DNA from: Gallionella sp.
GTDB lineage: Bacteria > Pseudomonadota > Gammaproteobacteria > Burkholderiales > Gallionellaceae
Assembly: GCA_028714895.1 (NCBI GenBank)
Contig: JAQTLM010000005.1
Coordinates: forward strand, 106,774-170,773
Reading direction: 5' to 3'
DNA: 64,000 nt
Of this stretch, positions 1-8,971 are shown piece by piece. The stretch's first letter is position 1. Each line of letters opens with the position of its first letter. The translations under genes were made by a program, and so were the position numbers. The notes beneath the pieces were generated by a model. That model saw nothing but the letters and a program-made list of their open reading frames with translations, made no database searches and was not told the DNA's origin.

Positions 1-1359
1 GCCGCTGTCCAGCCACGGCAGCCACAGAGTCATCGCGAGGACCCAAACCAGCGTGATGCCGGTCGCCCAGTTGGTTACCGCGCGGCGCATCGAGCGGCCG
101 ACGCGCCACACCAGCACCAGCCACAGCACGGTGGCGAGGATGGCGATGACGAACGGCGCGGTTTGAAACTCCGGCTCGAAGCCCGGCTGGTAGTCCTTCA
201 GCCACAGCGTGATCTTGGCGTGGTTGTCGAGCAGCAGACCCGCCCAGCCCCACCACATCGCGATGGTGAACAGCGCGAAGGTCGTCAGGCCGAACCAGTC
301 CAGCGCGTTGGCCGCACCGCGTTTCAGCGACGACAGCGAGGCGGTGGCGAGCAGGGTGATCGGCAGCAGCATCGGCAGCGCGAACACTTCCTTGATGTGC
401 GGCACGAAGCTGAGCGTGACGAACATCACGCCGAAGGCGACCAGCGGTAGATGCAGGTCGTCGCGCTGCGCCAGGCGCTTGCGCGATTGCCAGATCGTCC
501 AGGCCGCGAGCGGCAGGGCGGGCCACGCGATCCACGGCAAATTTTTCAGGTAGTAGAACGATTCCCTGTTCGGGCCGCTTTTCGCGTAATCCAGCCAATG
601 GCCGATGTTGTGCGTCCACGCCCAGTCGGCGAACAACCTGGGCGAGTGCTGATACAGCAGCAGCGGCCACACGGTGAGCCACGGCAGCGCGCACAAGGCG
701 GCGATGCCCAGGCTGGAAAAATAATTGCGCGTGCGCCAGTTCCTGAACAGCGCGGGCAGCAGCGCGGCGATGAGAACGAACAATACCGGCGCGATGAAAC
801 CCTTGGACATGAAGCCGATGCCCACGCCGGTGCCGATCAGCACGCCGGCGCGGATCGTGCGTTCCTGGCTGTACGCGAAACCGTACAGCAGCATCGCGCA
901 ACCGGCGAGCAGCGCGAGATCGGTGATCATCTGGTGCGCGCGCACCAGCATGCCGATGCAGCCGAGCAGGATGATCGCCGCCGCCCATCCCCGGTTCTCG
1001 CCGTACAGCTTGCGCCCGGCGAGGCCGGTGAACAGCAGGGTCAGTGCGATGTAGAAACCGCTGGCGAGGCGCGCGCCATCATGCAGCGGCAGCAGCGGGG
1101 AAAATAATTTGGCGAACAGCGCGGCGGTCCAGTAGAACAGCGGCGGCTTGTCCATATACGGTTCGCCCGCCAGAGTGGGGATCAGCCAGTCGCCGCTTTG
1201 CAGCATCGAGTAAATCAGCCCGAAGCTGGTCGCCTCGTCCGGCTTCCACGGGTCGTGACCGACCAGTCCCGTGCCCAGCCAGATCAGGCACAGCAGCCCG
1301 AGCAGCACCGCCTTGCCGGGGGTGATCGGGTGCGGGTCGGTGGGTTTTATGAAATACAT
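1..1359 (-). CDS. GT39/ArnT-like membrane glycosyltransferase (partial)
   Basis: Integral-membrane glycosyltransferase of the PMT/ArnT (GT39) superfamily. The family transfers a sugar from a polyprenyl-phosphate donor to lipid A, protein or another acceptor on the outer face of the inner membrane. The reading frame is open for all 453 codons from the ATG at 1359 to the window edge, so the C-terminus is missing. After a first hydrophobic segment comes GHDPWKPDEA, the acidic loop in which this family carries its catalytic Asp, then MDKPPLFYW, another family hallmark, then several hydrophobic helices. The downstream minus-strand neighbour lies outside the window. The acceptor cannot be told from sequence; lipid A modification is only one possibility. 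Confidence 0.85.
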   Translation of the reverse strand, partial: MYFIKPTDPHPITPGKAVLLGLLCLIWLGTGLVGHDPWKPDEATSFGLIYSMLQSGDWLIPTLAGEPYMDKPPLFYWTAALFAKLFSPLLPLHDGARLASGFYIALTLLFTGLAGRKLYGENRGWAAAIILLGCIGMLVRAHQMITDLALLAGCAMLLYGFAYSQERTIRAGVLIGTGVGIGFMSKGFIAPVLFVLIAALLPALFRNWRTRNYFSSLGIAALCALPWLTVWPLLLYQHSPRLFADWAWTHNIGHWLDYAKSGPNRESFYYLKNLPWIAWPALPLAAWTIWQSRKRLAQRDDLHLPLVAFGVMFVTLSFVPHIKEVFALPMLLPITLLATASLSSLKRGAANALDWFGLTTFALFTIAMWWGWAGLLLDNHAKITLWLKDYQPGFEPEFQTAPFVIAILATVLWLVLVWRVGRSMRRAVTNWATGITLVWVLAMTLWLPWLDSG

Positions 1360-1440
1360 TAAATCTGCTGTGCGCTTCGATAGCGGCGTTGCGCGGTGCT
1401 ATCGGAACGGCGGCTAAGTTTTTTGTTATCGGGCATGCCG

Positions 1441-2859
1441 CTATTCCACGATCTTGATGCGCTGCCCCGCTCGCGGTTCGCCATCGGGATATTGTGCATT
1501 GATCAGGCGTAAATAACTCTCCGCCGATTTGCCGAGCGGCGAGTTATGCGCGAGCCTGGCGTAGGTGTCGCCCTGCCGCGCGGTGATGATGCGGATGCTG
1601 AGCGGCCTGACCAGCTTGCGCTCCTCGGCGGTGAGTGCGTGGAAGCTGCGCACCGTGTTAAAAATGTCGTTGCGGTGTGCCTTCAGGCCGCCGCTTGCCT
1701 TGGCCTGAGCCTGCAGAACGTATGCGTGCTGGTTATGGTAGACCACGCCGCCCATGGCGTTCGGCAGTTCGAAAGTCGCAGCGGACAGCCCGTCGAGGTC
1801 GAGGCTCTGGATACTCGCACTGGAGCCGACCATGCGGCGCGCATATTCGACCGGAGAACCGCGCGGTTTCTGATCCATCTTCATTTGCAGCATGGCCTCG
1901 CCCCCCGGGCTGACGGCAACCAGCGTGTCCGGCAGGTTATGCACCTGCCAGGCTTCCGGGAATTGCAGCGCGATACCCAGTTCGCCGTGGTAGAAGCGGT
2001 TGTTGCGCACCACGCCTTGCTCGCTGTTGTCATTGAATACCAGCCCGTCGGTGGCGGCGAGGAATTCGGCGCGGCCTTCGAAGGGTGCGGCGGGAGCCAG
2101 TTTGTCCGCTTCACCGACTACTTCTTTCAGGCGCGTATCGTTGTCCGGGTGCGTGGCGAACAGGCCGGAGTAGCGGCGCGGCTCGCGCCCTTCCTGCTTG
2201 GCCAGTTCGATATCTTTCAGTTCCTGGTTCTTCAGCACGCGGAGGACGCTGATGATGGCTTGCGGGTCGTAATCGGCGCGCGCCAGATATTGCGCACCCA
2301 GACGGTCGGCTTCGAGTTCCTGCTCGCGCCCGTAGCCTGACAGCAGCGCGCCGCCCATGAGATTGGCCAGGTTTTGCCCGAGGTTGGTGTTGATTTGCGG
2401 CACGAAAATGGAGGCGATGGTCAGACCGATGTTGGCGGCTTGCGCGGCGCTTTGCTGGCGCACGCCGTGGCGCGCCGTGACGTGGCCGATTTCATGTCCC
2501 ACCACGGCGGCCAGTTCCGCCTCGCTGTTGAGATAGGCCATGATGCCGCGCGTGATGTAGACATAACCGCCGGGCAGCGCGAAGGCGTTGATTTCAGGCG
2601 TATCCAGCACGGTGAAGCGATAGTGCAGGCCGGGGCGATGGCTCTGCTTGGCGAGCCTTTGCCCGACGCGGTTGACGTAATCCTGCAACGCTTTCGATTC
2701 GAAAACCTGGTACTGCTTTTTGACCTGTTCGTCGGCCTGGCGGCCAACGGCGATTTCCTGGTTTTCCGACATCATCACAAAATCGTTTTGTCCGGTGACC
2801 GGATTCTGGGCGCAGCCGGCCAGCAGCGAAAGAGCAAGGCCGATAATTAATAGACGCAT
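1441..2859 (-). CDS. M48 family zinc metalloprotease, outer-membrane lipoprotein (BepA/LoiP-like)
   Basis: Predicted periplasmic zinc metallopeptidase involved in envelope protein quality control. The 472-residue protein begins with a lipoprotein signal (lipobox LLAGC, Cys16). The zinc motif HEIGH is at residues 122-126, and the third ligand lies in the ELEADRLGAQY segment about 60 residues later, as expected for M48. Unlike BepA there is no clear TPR tail. Instead the C-terminus (GDTYARLAHNS to RAGQRIKIVE) resembles a LysM-like module that could bind peptidoglycan. It is monocistronic or paired with the upstream rpmE. Family assignment is firm; the substrate is unknown. Confidence 0.9.
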   Translation of the reverse strand: MRLLIIGLALSLLAGCAQNPVTGQNDFVMMSENQEIAVGRQADEQVKKQYQVFESKALQDYVNRVGQRLAKQSHRPGLHYRFTVLDTPEINAFALPGGYVYITRGIMAYLNSEAELAAVVGHEIGHVTARHGVRQQSAAQAANIGLTIASIFVPQINTNLGQNLANLMGGALLSGYGREQELEADRLGAQYLARADYDPQAIISVLRVLKNQELKDIELAKQEGREPRRYSGLFATHPDNDTRLKEVVGEADKLAPAAPFEGRAEFLAATDGLVFNDNSEQGVVRNNRFYHGELGIALQFPEAWQVHNLPDTLVAVSPGGEAMLQMKMDQKPRGSPVEYARRMVGSSASIQSLDLDGLSAATFELPNAMGGVVYHNQHAYVLQAQAKASGGLKAHRNDIFNTVRSFHALTAEERKLVRPLSIRIITARQGDTYARLAHNSPLGKSAESYLRLINAQYPDGEPRAGQRIKIVE

Positions 2860-2925
2860 GTCAGTTCCTGTTCGATGTTTAAAGTCACTGCTTGATGTTG
2901 GACGTCAGGCGGAATTGTCGCCGCA

Positions 2926-2954
2926 AATAAAAAAGGCAGCAAATGCTGCCTTTT
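2926..2954 (-). terminator. Rho-independent terminator of rpmE
   Basis: On the minus strand a 10-bp perfect stem (AAAGGCAGCA paired with TGCTGCCTTT, short loop) is followed by a T-rich run. It lies 24 nt past the rpmE stop codon and before the M48 protease gene, so the two genes are probably separate transcripts. Confidence 0.8.
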
Positions 2955-2977
2955 GATCAAGCTGTTGTGTAAAGTTC

Positions 2978-3193
2978 CTACGCAGCAGCTTTGGTGCCGT
3001 ATTTCTGGCGGAATTTGTCGATGCGGCCCGCGGTATCCACAATCTTTTGCGTACCGGTGTAGAACGGGTGGCATTCGGAGCAAACTTCGACCTTTAACTC
3101 CGGCTTGCTCATCACGGACTTGGTTTTGAAGTTGTGGCCGCAACTGCAAGTTACGGTGATTTCCTGGTAATTCGGGTGAATATCTGCTTTCAT
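2978..3193 (-). CDS. rpmE: 50S ribosomal protein L31 (zinc-binding form)
   Basis: Ribosomal protein L31, 71 residues, a component of the large subunit that bridges to the small subunit. It carries the C+ zinc ribbon: CSC at residues 16-18 and CSEC at 37-40. It is therefore the Zn-dependent paralogue rather than the zinc-free YkgM type. I chose the ATG giving [10 protein letters not shown], the universal L31 N-terminus; an upstream in-frame ATG would add 14 unsupported residues. A terminator follows directly. Confidence 0.97.
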   Translation of the reverse strand: MKADIHPNYQEITVTCSCGHNFKTKSVMSKPELKVEVCSECHPFYTGTQKIVDTAGRIDKFRQKYGTKAAA

Positions 3194-3281
3194 TTTATTT
3201 CCTTGCGGGTAATTTGGTGCGGCGGGTGTACGCACTTACGGGGCGCGCATTATCCATAAAAAGAGGGAGTTGCGCAAATTT

Positions 3282-3473
3282 TTAGCAGCAACGTTTGATC
3301 CCCGACCACTTTTGCTGCTGCCGAAGCGCAAACCAGGCGTGGCGCGACAGCGCGGGTGCATCCGGGCGGGAGGCGGCATGATGCGCCAAGTAACGCTCGT
3401 AGCCGTCATCACCGCTGAGCTGGCGGACGGCGCGCCACAGGGTGTGAACCCAGCGCATCAGTCTCTTTGCCAT
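3282..3473 (-). CDS. ybdD: YbdD/YjiX family small protein
   Basis: A 63-residue protein of the YbdD/YjiX (DUF466) family. The family accompanies CstA/BtsT pyruvate or peptide transporters and is thought to be needed for their activity. Hallmarks visible are MRWVHTLWRAVRQLSGDDGYERYL near the N-terminus, and the conserved tail ending in Arg-Cys-Cys. Its ATG overlaps the last 16 nt of cstA, consistent with translational coupling. The start was set at MAKRLMRW because the longer frame upstream only shadows cstA. Confidence 0.88.
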   Translation of the reverse strand: MAKRLMRWVHTLWRAVRQLSGDDGYERYLAHHAASRPDAPALSRHAWFALRQQQKWSGIKRCC

Positions 3474-5530
3474 GCTTCCTCCAGACGGGTCGGATAATGC
3501 GGTGCTTCGGAAAGCGGCGGCACGGCCCTGCCGCGTAAGTGGCGCACACAGACGCGCAGCATGTCGATGACGATCAGCCACAGCAAAGCGGCGAAAAACA
3601 GCGCCAGCGCGGCATCCAGTTGCTGGTTGAAGATCAATTGCGGCGCGACGGCGGCCTTGTCCGGCGACAATGCGCCCGCAGCGAGCTTGTCCGACAGGCT
3701 GTTGGCGGCGGCGAGAAAGCCGATGCGCGGATCGTCGCTGCTGATTTTTTGCCAGGTTGCCGTGCTGGTGATGATGATCAGCCAAGCCAGCGGCAGCGCG
3801 GTTATCCAAGCGTATTTGAGCTTGCCGGATTTCACCAGGATACCGGTCGCCACGCACAGCGCGATCGCCGCGAGGATCTGGTTGGAGATGCCGAACAGCG
3901 GCCACAGGATGTTGACGCCGCCGTTCGGGTCGATCACGCCGATGTACAGGAAATAGCCCCAGGCCGAGACCACCACCGCGCTGCTGAACAACACCGAGGG
4001 ATACCACGAGGTGCGCCCCAGCGGCTGCCAGATGTTACCGAGCAGGTCCTGCAGCATGAAGCGGCCGACGCGCGTGCCGGCGTCCAGCGTGGTGAGGATA
4101 AAGAGCGCCTCGAACATGATCGCGAAGTGGTACCACAGCGCCAGCAGATGTTCGCCGAACGCGCTGCCGAAGATGCTGGCCATGCCGACCGCCAGCGACG
4201 GCGCGCCGCCGGTGCGCGCGAACAGCGTGGCTTCGCCCATCTGCTGCGCGAGTTGGTTCATCTGCTCGACGGTGACCGGGAAGCCCCATGCGGAGATTGT
4301 GATGACCGCTTCCGCCGCCGTTTTGCCGACCACGCCGGCGGGCGAGTTAATCGCAAAATACACGCCCGGATCGAGCACCGTCGCGGCGATCATCGCCATG
4401 ATCGCCACGAAGGATTCCAGCGCCATGCCGCCGTAACCGATCATCGGGATATCGCGTTCGTTGGCCAGCAACTTGGGCGTGGTGCCGGAGGCGATCAGCG
4501 AGTGGAAACCCGAAATCGCGCCGCAGGCGATGGTGATGAACACGAACGGAAACAGTTTGCCGCCGAAGATCGGCCCGCTGCCGTCGACGAACTGGGTCAG
4601 CGCGGGCATCCTGATTTCGGGGCGCAGCCAGACGATCGCCAGCGCCAGCAGGATCATCGTGCCGAGCTTCATGAAGGTGGACAGGTAATCACGCGGCGCG
4701 AGCAGCAGCCATACCGGCAGGATCGCGGCGGTGAAACCGTAGCCGATGATGGCGAAGGCCAGCGGCAGGCCGGGGTGATTGAATAACTCGCGCAGTCCGG
4801 CCTGCTGGTCGATCCAGCCGCCGCCGGCCACCGCCAGCAACAGCAGAATTACGCCGAGCGCGGAGCCTTCCAGCACGCGCCCCGGACGCAGCTTGTACAT
4901 ATACAGCCCGACCAGCATCGCGATGGGGATAGTTGCGGCCACCGTGGACGTCGCCCACGGGCTGTTCTTCATTGCATTCACCACCACCAGGCCGAGCACC
5001 GCGATCAGGATGATCATGATCAGGAACGTGGCGACCAGCGCCGCGATGCCGCCGATGTTGCCCAGTTCATCGCGCGCCATTTGGCCGAGGCTGCGCCCGT
5101 CGCGGCGCGTGGAGAAGAACAGCGTCACCATGTCCTGCACGCAGCCGCCCAGCACCGCGCCGATCAGGATCCACAGCGTGCCGGGCAGGTAGCCGAACTG
5201 CGCGGCCAGCGTCGGGCCGATCAGCGGGCCGGGGCCGGCGATGGCGGCGAAATGGTGGCCGAACACGACCCAGCGGTTGGTCGGCATGAAGTCGCGGCCG
5301 TTGTTCAGGCGCTCGGCGGGCGTGGCGCGCGTCGCGTCGATACACAGTACGGTCGCGGCGATCCATGCCGCATAAAAGCGGTAGGCGATCGCATACACGC
5401 ACAGTGCGGCCGTGACGAACCACAGCGCGTTGATCGATTCGCCGCGGTTCAGCGCGATGCCGCCGACGGCTGCCGCGCCCAGCAGCGCGACGCCCAGCCA
5501 TAATAAAAGGGAAGAAATAGTTGTTTTCAT
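3458..5530 (-). CDS. cstA: Carbon starvation protein A (CstA) family transporter
   Basis: Polytopic inner-membrane transporter of 690 residues, the usual CstA length, with well over ten hydrophobic segments. Conserved CstA regions are present: the NNGRDFMPTNRWVVFGHHFAAIAGPGPLIGP block near residue 80-105 and the FHSLIASGTTPK block. CstA members import pyruvate or peptides during nutrient limitation. It is divergent from ispB with about 115 nt between the starts and is coupled to ybdD downstream. Confidence 0.95.
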   Translation of the reverse strand: MKTTISSLLLWLGVALLGAAAVGGIALNRGESINALWFVTAALCVYAIAYRFYAAWIAATVLCIDATRATPAERLNNGRDFMPTNRWVVFGHHFAAIAGPGPLIGPTLAAQFGYLPGTLWILIGAVLGGCVQDMVTLFFSTRRDGRSLGQMARDELGNIGGIAALVATFLIMIILIAVLGLVVVNAMKNSPWATSTVAATIPIAMLVGLYMYKLRPGRVLEGSALGVILLLLAVAGGGWIDQQAGLRELFNHPGLPLAFAIIGYGFTAAILPVWLLLAPRDYLSTFMKLGTMILLALAIVWLRPEIRMPALTQFVDGSGPIFGGKLFPFVFITIACGAISGFHSLIASGTTPKLLANERDIPMIGYGGMALESFVAIMAMIAATVLDPGVYFAINSPAGVVGKTAAEAVITISAWGFPVTVEQMNQLAQQMGEATLFARTGGAPSLAVGMASIFGSAFGEHLLALWYHFAIMFEALFILTTLDAGTRVGRFMLQDLLGNIWQPLGRTSWYPSVLFSSAVVVSAWGYFLYIGVIDPNGGVNILWPLFGISNQILAAIALCVATGILVKSGKLKYAWITALPLAWLIIITSTATWQKISSDDPRIGFLAAANSLSDKLAAGALSPDKAAVAPQLIFNQQLDAALALFFAALLWLIVIDMLRVCVRHLRGRAVPPLSEAPHYPTRLEEAWQRD

Positions 5531-5645
5531 GCGGGGGCATTCGGGGGACGGAAATTTTATGCGACAATGCTACATTAAAAAAATTAAGGCGTGTTTATTC
5601 GACCTTTCAGCCGCATGGAGCGGTGACACAATAAATCAGGGAAGA

Positions 5646-6614
5646 ATGTTTTTGGAAAACCTCAAGCAATTGCTCGCGGCGGACATGGCTGCGGTGGATC
5701 AGGTGATACGCACGCGGCTGCACTCGGAAGTGCTGCTGATCAATCAGGTCGGCGAATACATCATCAACAGCGGAGGCAAGCGGCTGCGCCCGGCATTGGT
5801 GGTGCTGTCTGCCGATGCCTTCGGCTATCGTGGAAAATACCATCATGACCTGGCGGCGGTGGTGGAATTCATCCATACCGCCACCCTGCTGCACGACGAT
5901 GTGGTGGATGAATCCGCATTGCGCCGCGGGCGCGAGACGGCCAATGCGCTGTTCGGCAATTCCGCCAGCGTGCTGGTCGGCGATTTCCTGTATTCGCGCG
6001 CCTTCCAGATGATGGTCGATGTGGGCGAGATGCGCGTGATGCAAACGCTGGCCGATGCCACCAACACCATTGCCGAGGGAGAAGTGCTGCAGTTATTGAA
6101 TTGTCATGATGCGGATGTGGATGCCGCCAACTACATGCGCGTGATCCATTGCAAGACCGCCAAGCTGTTCGAAGCCGCGATGCGCCTGGGTGCGATCCTG
6201 GGCGCGGCATCCGGCGCGGATGAAGCAGCAGCAGCCAGCTACGGCATGCACCTCGGCACCGCGTTCCAACTAATTGACGATGTGCTGGACTATTCCGCCG
6301 ACGAAACGCAGACCGGCAAACATCTCGGCGACGACCTCGCCGAAGGCAAGCCTACCCTGCCTTTGATTTACGCGATGCAGCACGGTACGCCGGAGCAGGC
6401 CGCCGTGGTGCGCGGCGCAATCGAGCAGGGCGATGTGGAAAAATTCGACGAAGTGCTGCAAATCATTCACACCACCGGCGCGCTGGATTTCACCCGCCAG
6501 CAAGCCCTGCGCGAAGCGGAGTCGGCTTGCGCGGCCATCGTTGCGCTTGCCGATTCAAAATACAAGCAATGTTTGCTAGAATTGGCACACTTTGCCGCGA
6601 CGCGGCAATTTTAG
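5646..6614 (+). CDS. ispB: Long-chain polyprenyl (octaprenyl) diphosphate synthase
   Basis: Trans-prenyltransferase that makes the isoprenoid side chain of ubiquinone or menaquinone by repeated addition of isopentenyl diphosphate. Both aspartate-rich motifs are intact: DDVVD at residues 84-88 and DDVLD at 211-215, with the GGKRLRP substrate-binding block at 43-49. Length is 322 residues, normal for IspB. The ATG at 5646 follows a purine-rich AGGGAAGA; the frame stays open upstream but that stretch lacks family similarity. The exact chain length cannot be read from sequence with certainty. Confidence 0.94.
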   Translation: MFLENLKQLLAADMAAVDQVIRTRLHSEVLLINQVGEYIINSGGKRLRPALVVLSADAFGYRGKYHHDLAAVVEFIHTATLLHDDVVDESALRRGRETANALFGNSASVLVGDFLYSRAFQMMVDVGEMRVMQTLADATNTIAEGEVLQLLNCHDADVDAANYMRVIHCKTAKLFEAAMRLGAILGAASGADEAAAASYGMHLGTAFQLIDDVLDYSADETQTGKHLGDDLAEGKPTLPLIYAMQHGTPEQAAVVRGAIEQGDVEKFDEVLQIIHTTGALDFTRQQALREAESACAAIVALADSKYKQCLLELAHFAATRQF

Positions 6615-6620
6615 TAACCC

Positions 6621-6682
6621 CTGATGGAGCAACTAGCCATTCGACTAGGTCATCAGAAGACGATGCCCAAGTCGCTGGTTAT
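6621..6682 (+). repeat. 62-bp hairpin repeat, copy A
   Basis: Member of the dispersed family described in the findings: left arm AGCCATTCGACTAGG, right arm CCCAAGTCGCTGGTTAT, with a variable apical stem (GGTCATC against GATGCCC, one mismatch). It lies 6 nt after the ispB stop. The following 60 nt hold a GGGAGGAG-rich pair of short inverted repeats before tRNA-Pro. Confidence 0.75.
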
Positions 6683-6747
6683 CCCGGCCTCCCCTTTTCA
6701 AGGGAGGAGATGGCGGTTCCCTCCCATAGCAAGGGAGGAGTTGGAAA

Positions 6748-6824
<77 letters not shown>

Positions 6825-7191
6825 GGCAAATCACTCCGACCAATCAAAATGGGTCTTCTAAATTCCCCATCTGCTGCAAGCAGGATTTCCGGCGCCGCTT
6901 ATATGAAGGCAATCGGCATGGACGTTTGGGTGCCAAGTGCCATGAGTGGGCATTCGTCATTTGCCCAGGAAAGACATTGTTAGGCCGAATGGCCTAGATA
7001 TTTTTGGCTATACCGGTGAAGTGGTTGGTATGGTTTAATCCACACCCAGATTATTCTCCGTCAGTACTGTTAACGCATGTGGTAACAGAGAAACATATTT
7101 GGTTGTCATTGAATTAATCTGTTACCGAAAAAATACGCGATTCTCTATTTTTAGTAATACTGACCGGTAGGTCAGTGCCTGGGAGAGTTGC
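6825..7191. other. Intergenic region with two inverted repeats
   Basis: A 367-nt gap without a credible gene. It holds a perfect inverted repeat TAGGCC-GAAT-GGCCTA at 6981-6996 and the operator-like palindrome at 7159-7176 (listed separately). It is visibly more AT-rich than its surroundings in the last 150 nt, as expected for the promoter region of the molybdenum cofactor gene block. I could not recognise a Moco riboswitch. Confidence 0.6.
7159..7176. promoter_or_regulatory. Perfect 7-bp inverted repeat, possible operator
   Basis: ACTGACC-GGTA-GGTCAGT, a perfect dyad with 4-bp spacer, ends 15 nt before the ATG of the first gene of the molybdenum cofactor block. Its size and TGACC/GGTCA core resemble TetR-family operators, so a repressor site is plausible; which regulator binds is unknown. 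Confidence 0.45.
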
Positions 7192-7704
7192 ATGAAGATG
7201 TTCCGCATTTGCGGTTATGGCGGCGGACGCAGCGCACTGGTATCCAGGCTTGCCGAAGAATTCAACTTCCGGCAAATCGGGGTTGCGGTGGTGAAATATG
7301 CGCACAAGCCGTTCGATATGGATAAGCCGGGTTCGGAAACCTGGAACCTGCGCCAGGGCGGCTGCCGACAGACGCTGATTGCCAACCGCGACCGCTGGGG
7401 GTTGCTGTGCGAAACGCCCGGCCAGCCGGAGCCCGACCCGATCCTGCTGGCGGGACATCTCGCCGAATGCGACCTGGTTCTGGCAGTCGGATTCGATAAT
7501 GTGCCGTTGCCCGGACTCGAAGTGATGCGCGCCGATAATCCTGCCGAGCCGTTATACAAGCGAGACACGCATATCCAGACCGTCGTCATCGACGGCGTTC
7601 CTCCGCCGGACGTGCTTTTCAGCTTTACGCATGCCGATATCGAAAATATCGCCACCCACATACTGGATCGGGCGATATTGCTTCCCTCCACCACGACCAG
7701 ATGA
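7192..7704 (+). CDS. MobB-like protein with degenerate P-loop
   Basis: A 170-residue protein with the fold pattern of MobB, the GTP-binding partner in molybdopterin guanine dinucleotide synthesis: MKMFRICGYGGGRSALVSRL, then VVKYAHKPFDMDKPGSET (compare the IKHAHH/DTPGKDSYR segment of true MobB), then a DLVLAVGF segment. The Walker A lysine is absent, since residues 8-14 read GYGGGRS instead of GxxGxGKT, so nucleotide binding is doubtful. A canonical mobB lies 4 kb downstream (11105). It may be a specialised paralogue acting in Moco delivery. The start codon follows GGGAGAG. Confidence 0.7.
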   Translation: MKMFRICGYGGGRSALVSRLAEEFNFRQIGVAVVKYAHKPFDMDKPGSETWNLRQGGCRQTLIANRDRWGLLCETPGQPEPDPILLAGHLAECDLVLAVGFDNVPLPGLEVMRADNPAEPLYKRDTHIQTVVIDGVPPPDVLFSFTHADIENIATHILDRAILLPSTTTR

Positions 7705-7747
7705 CACGCACAGATGACAGATTGGCTCTTGCGCATTAACATGTCTC

Positions 7748-8878
7748 ATGACTGAAATATTTAGAATTATTCCGATCACATCTGCAACGGCCAGTGTTGC
7801 GCAGCAATCCGGCGCCGTACAGGACTACACCGGGCTGGGCGTGCCGCATGGCTATGGGCAAGTCGCCGATACCCTGCAGCGGCCGCTGCGCGATTTGCGC
7901 ATTTCGGTCACCGACCGCTGCAACCTGCGCTGCACCTATTGCATGCCGCGCGAAGCCTTCGACAAGGATCACGCCTTCCTGCAGCGCGCCGATCTGCTTA
8001 GTTTTGAAGAAATTGAGCGGCTGGCCAGATTGTTTATCCATTTGGGTGTGCAGAAAATCCGCCTGACCGGCGGCGAGCCGTTGTTGCGCCGAGGCATCGA
8101 ACGGATCATCGAATCGCTCGCCAGACTGAACACCCGCGAGGGTAAGCCTGTTGAAGTCGCCCTGACCACCAATGCCGTGCTGCTGTCCCAGAAAGCCCAG
8201 TCGCTGAAAGATGCAGGACTGGCGCGCATTACCGCCAGCCTGGACGGGCTGAGCGAAGCCACCTTCCGGTGCATGAGCGATTCGGATGTGCCCGTCAAAA
8301 CCGTGCTGGACGGCATCGCCGCCGCGCAGCGTGTTGGTCTTGCGCCGGTCAAGGTCAACATGGTGGTCAAGCGCGGTGTGAACGACCATGAGATCATCCC
8401 GATGGCGGGGCATTTCCGCAACAGCGGCGTCGTGTTGCGCTTCATCGAATTCATGGATGTGGGCTGCACCAATGGCTGGCGCATGGACGATGTGGTTCCG
8501 GCGCGGGAAATAGTGGAGCAGATCAATAGCCGTTACCCTGTCCGGCAGGTCGATCCCAACTACACCGGCGAAGTTGCGGAACGCTGGCATTATGCGGACG
8601 GCAGCGGCGAAGTCGGGGTGATCGCCTCGGTCACGCAGGCGTTTTGCCACGAATGCACACGCGCCAGGCTTTCCACCGATGGCAAGCTCTACACCTGCCT
8701 GTTCGCCAGCAGCGGCACAGACTTGCGCGACCCGTTGCGCATGAGCGCGACCGATCAGATGTTGGCCGGCCTGATCGCAGACCACTGGGGGCGGCGCAAC
8801 GACCGCTACTCGCAACTGCGCCATGCCGTGACAGAAGCACCCAGAGAAAAAATAGAAATGTCCTATATCGGCGGATGA
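7748..8878 (+). CDS. moaA: GTP 3',8-cyclase MoaA
   Basis: Radical SAM enzyme catalysing the first step of molybdenum cofactor synthesis, from GTP to 3',8-cyclo-GTP. The N-terminal cluster motif is CNLRCTYC (Cys58, Cys62, Cys65), followed by TGGEPLLR at 107-114. The second, C-terminal [4Fe-4S] site uses Cys300, Cys303 and Cys317. The chain ends in Gly-Gly, required for catalysis in known MoaA. Its 376 residues include a roughly 45-residue N-terminal lead, common in betaproteobacterial MoaA. It lies 44 nt after the MobB-like gene. Confidence 0.97.
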   Translation: MTEIFRIIPITSATASVAQQSGAVQDYTGLGVPHGYGQVADTLQRPLRDLRISVTDRCNLRCTYCMPREAFDKDHAFLQRADLLSFEEIERLARLFIHLGVQKIRLTGGEPLLRRGIERIIESLARLNTREGKPVEVALTTNAVLLSQKAQSLKDAGLARITASLDGLSEATFRCMSDSDVPVKTVLDGIAAAQRVGLAPVKVNMVVKRGVNDHEIIPMAGHFRNSGVVLRFIEFMDVGCTNGWRMDDVVPAREIVEQINSRYPVRQVDPNYTGEVAERWHYADGSGEVGVIASVTQAFCHECTRARLSTDGKLYTCLFASSGTDLRDPLRMSATDQMLAGLIADHWGRRNDRYSQLRHAVTEAPREKIEMSYIGG

Positions 8879-8971
8879 GAATTTTTGCGAGCAGCCGCTA
8901 TGCGGCTTGCCTGCTTGCCCCTCTGCCGCACATAATTATCCAGACAACCTTAAGAATTACAGACTGCCCGC

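Noticed and set aside
163..1325. Several plus-strand open frames of 70-218 codons
   Set aside because: They lie antisense to the GT39 glycosyltransferase frame, which has family motifs and hydrophobic helices; the plus-strand products are Arg/Gln-rich without any recognisable pattern.
6580..6600. Possible sigma54 promoter (TGGCAC...TTGC) at the end of ispB
   Set aside because: The GG-to-GC distance is 8 rather than the required 10, and it lies within ispB coding sequence.
6825..7191. Possible Moco riboswitch upstream of the molybdenum cofactor genes
   Set aside because: No recognisable conserved core; only simple dyads are visible. A covariance search would be decisive.
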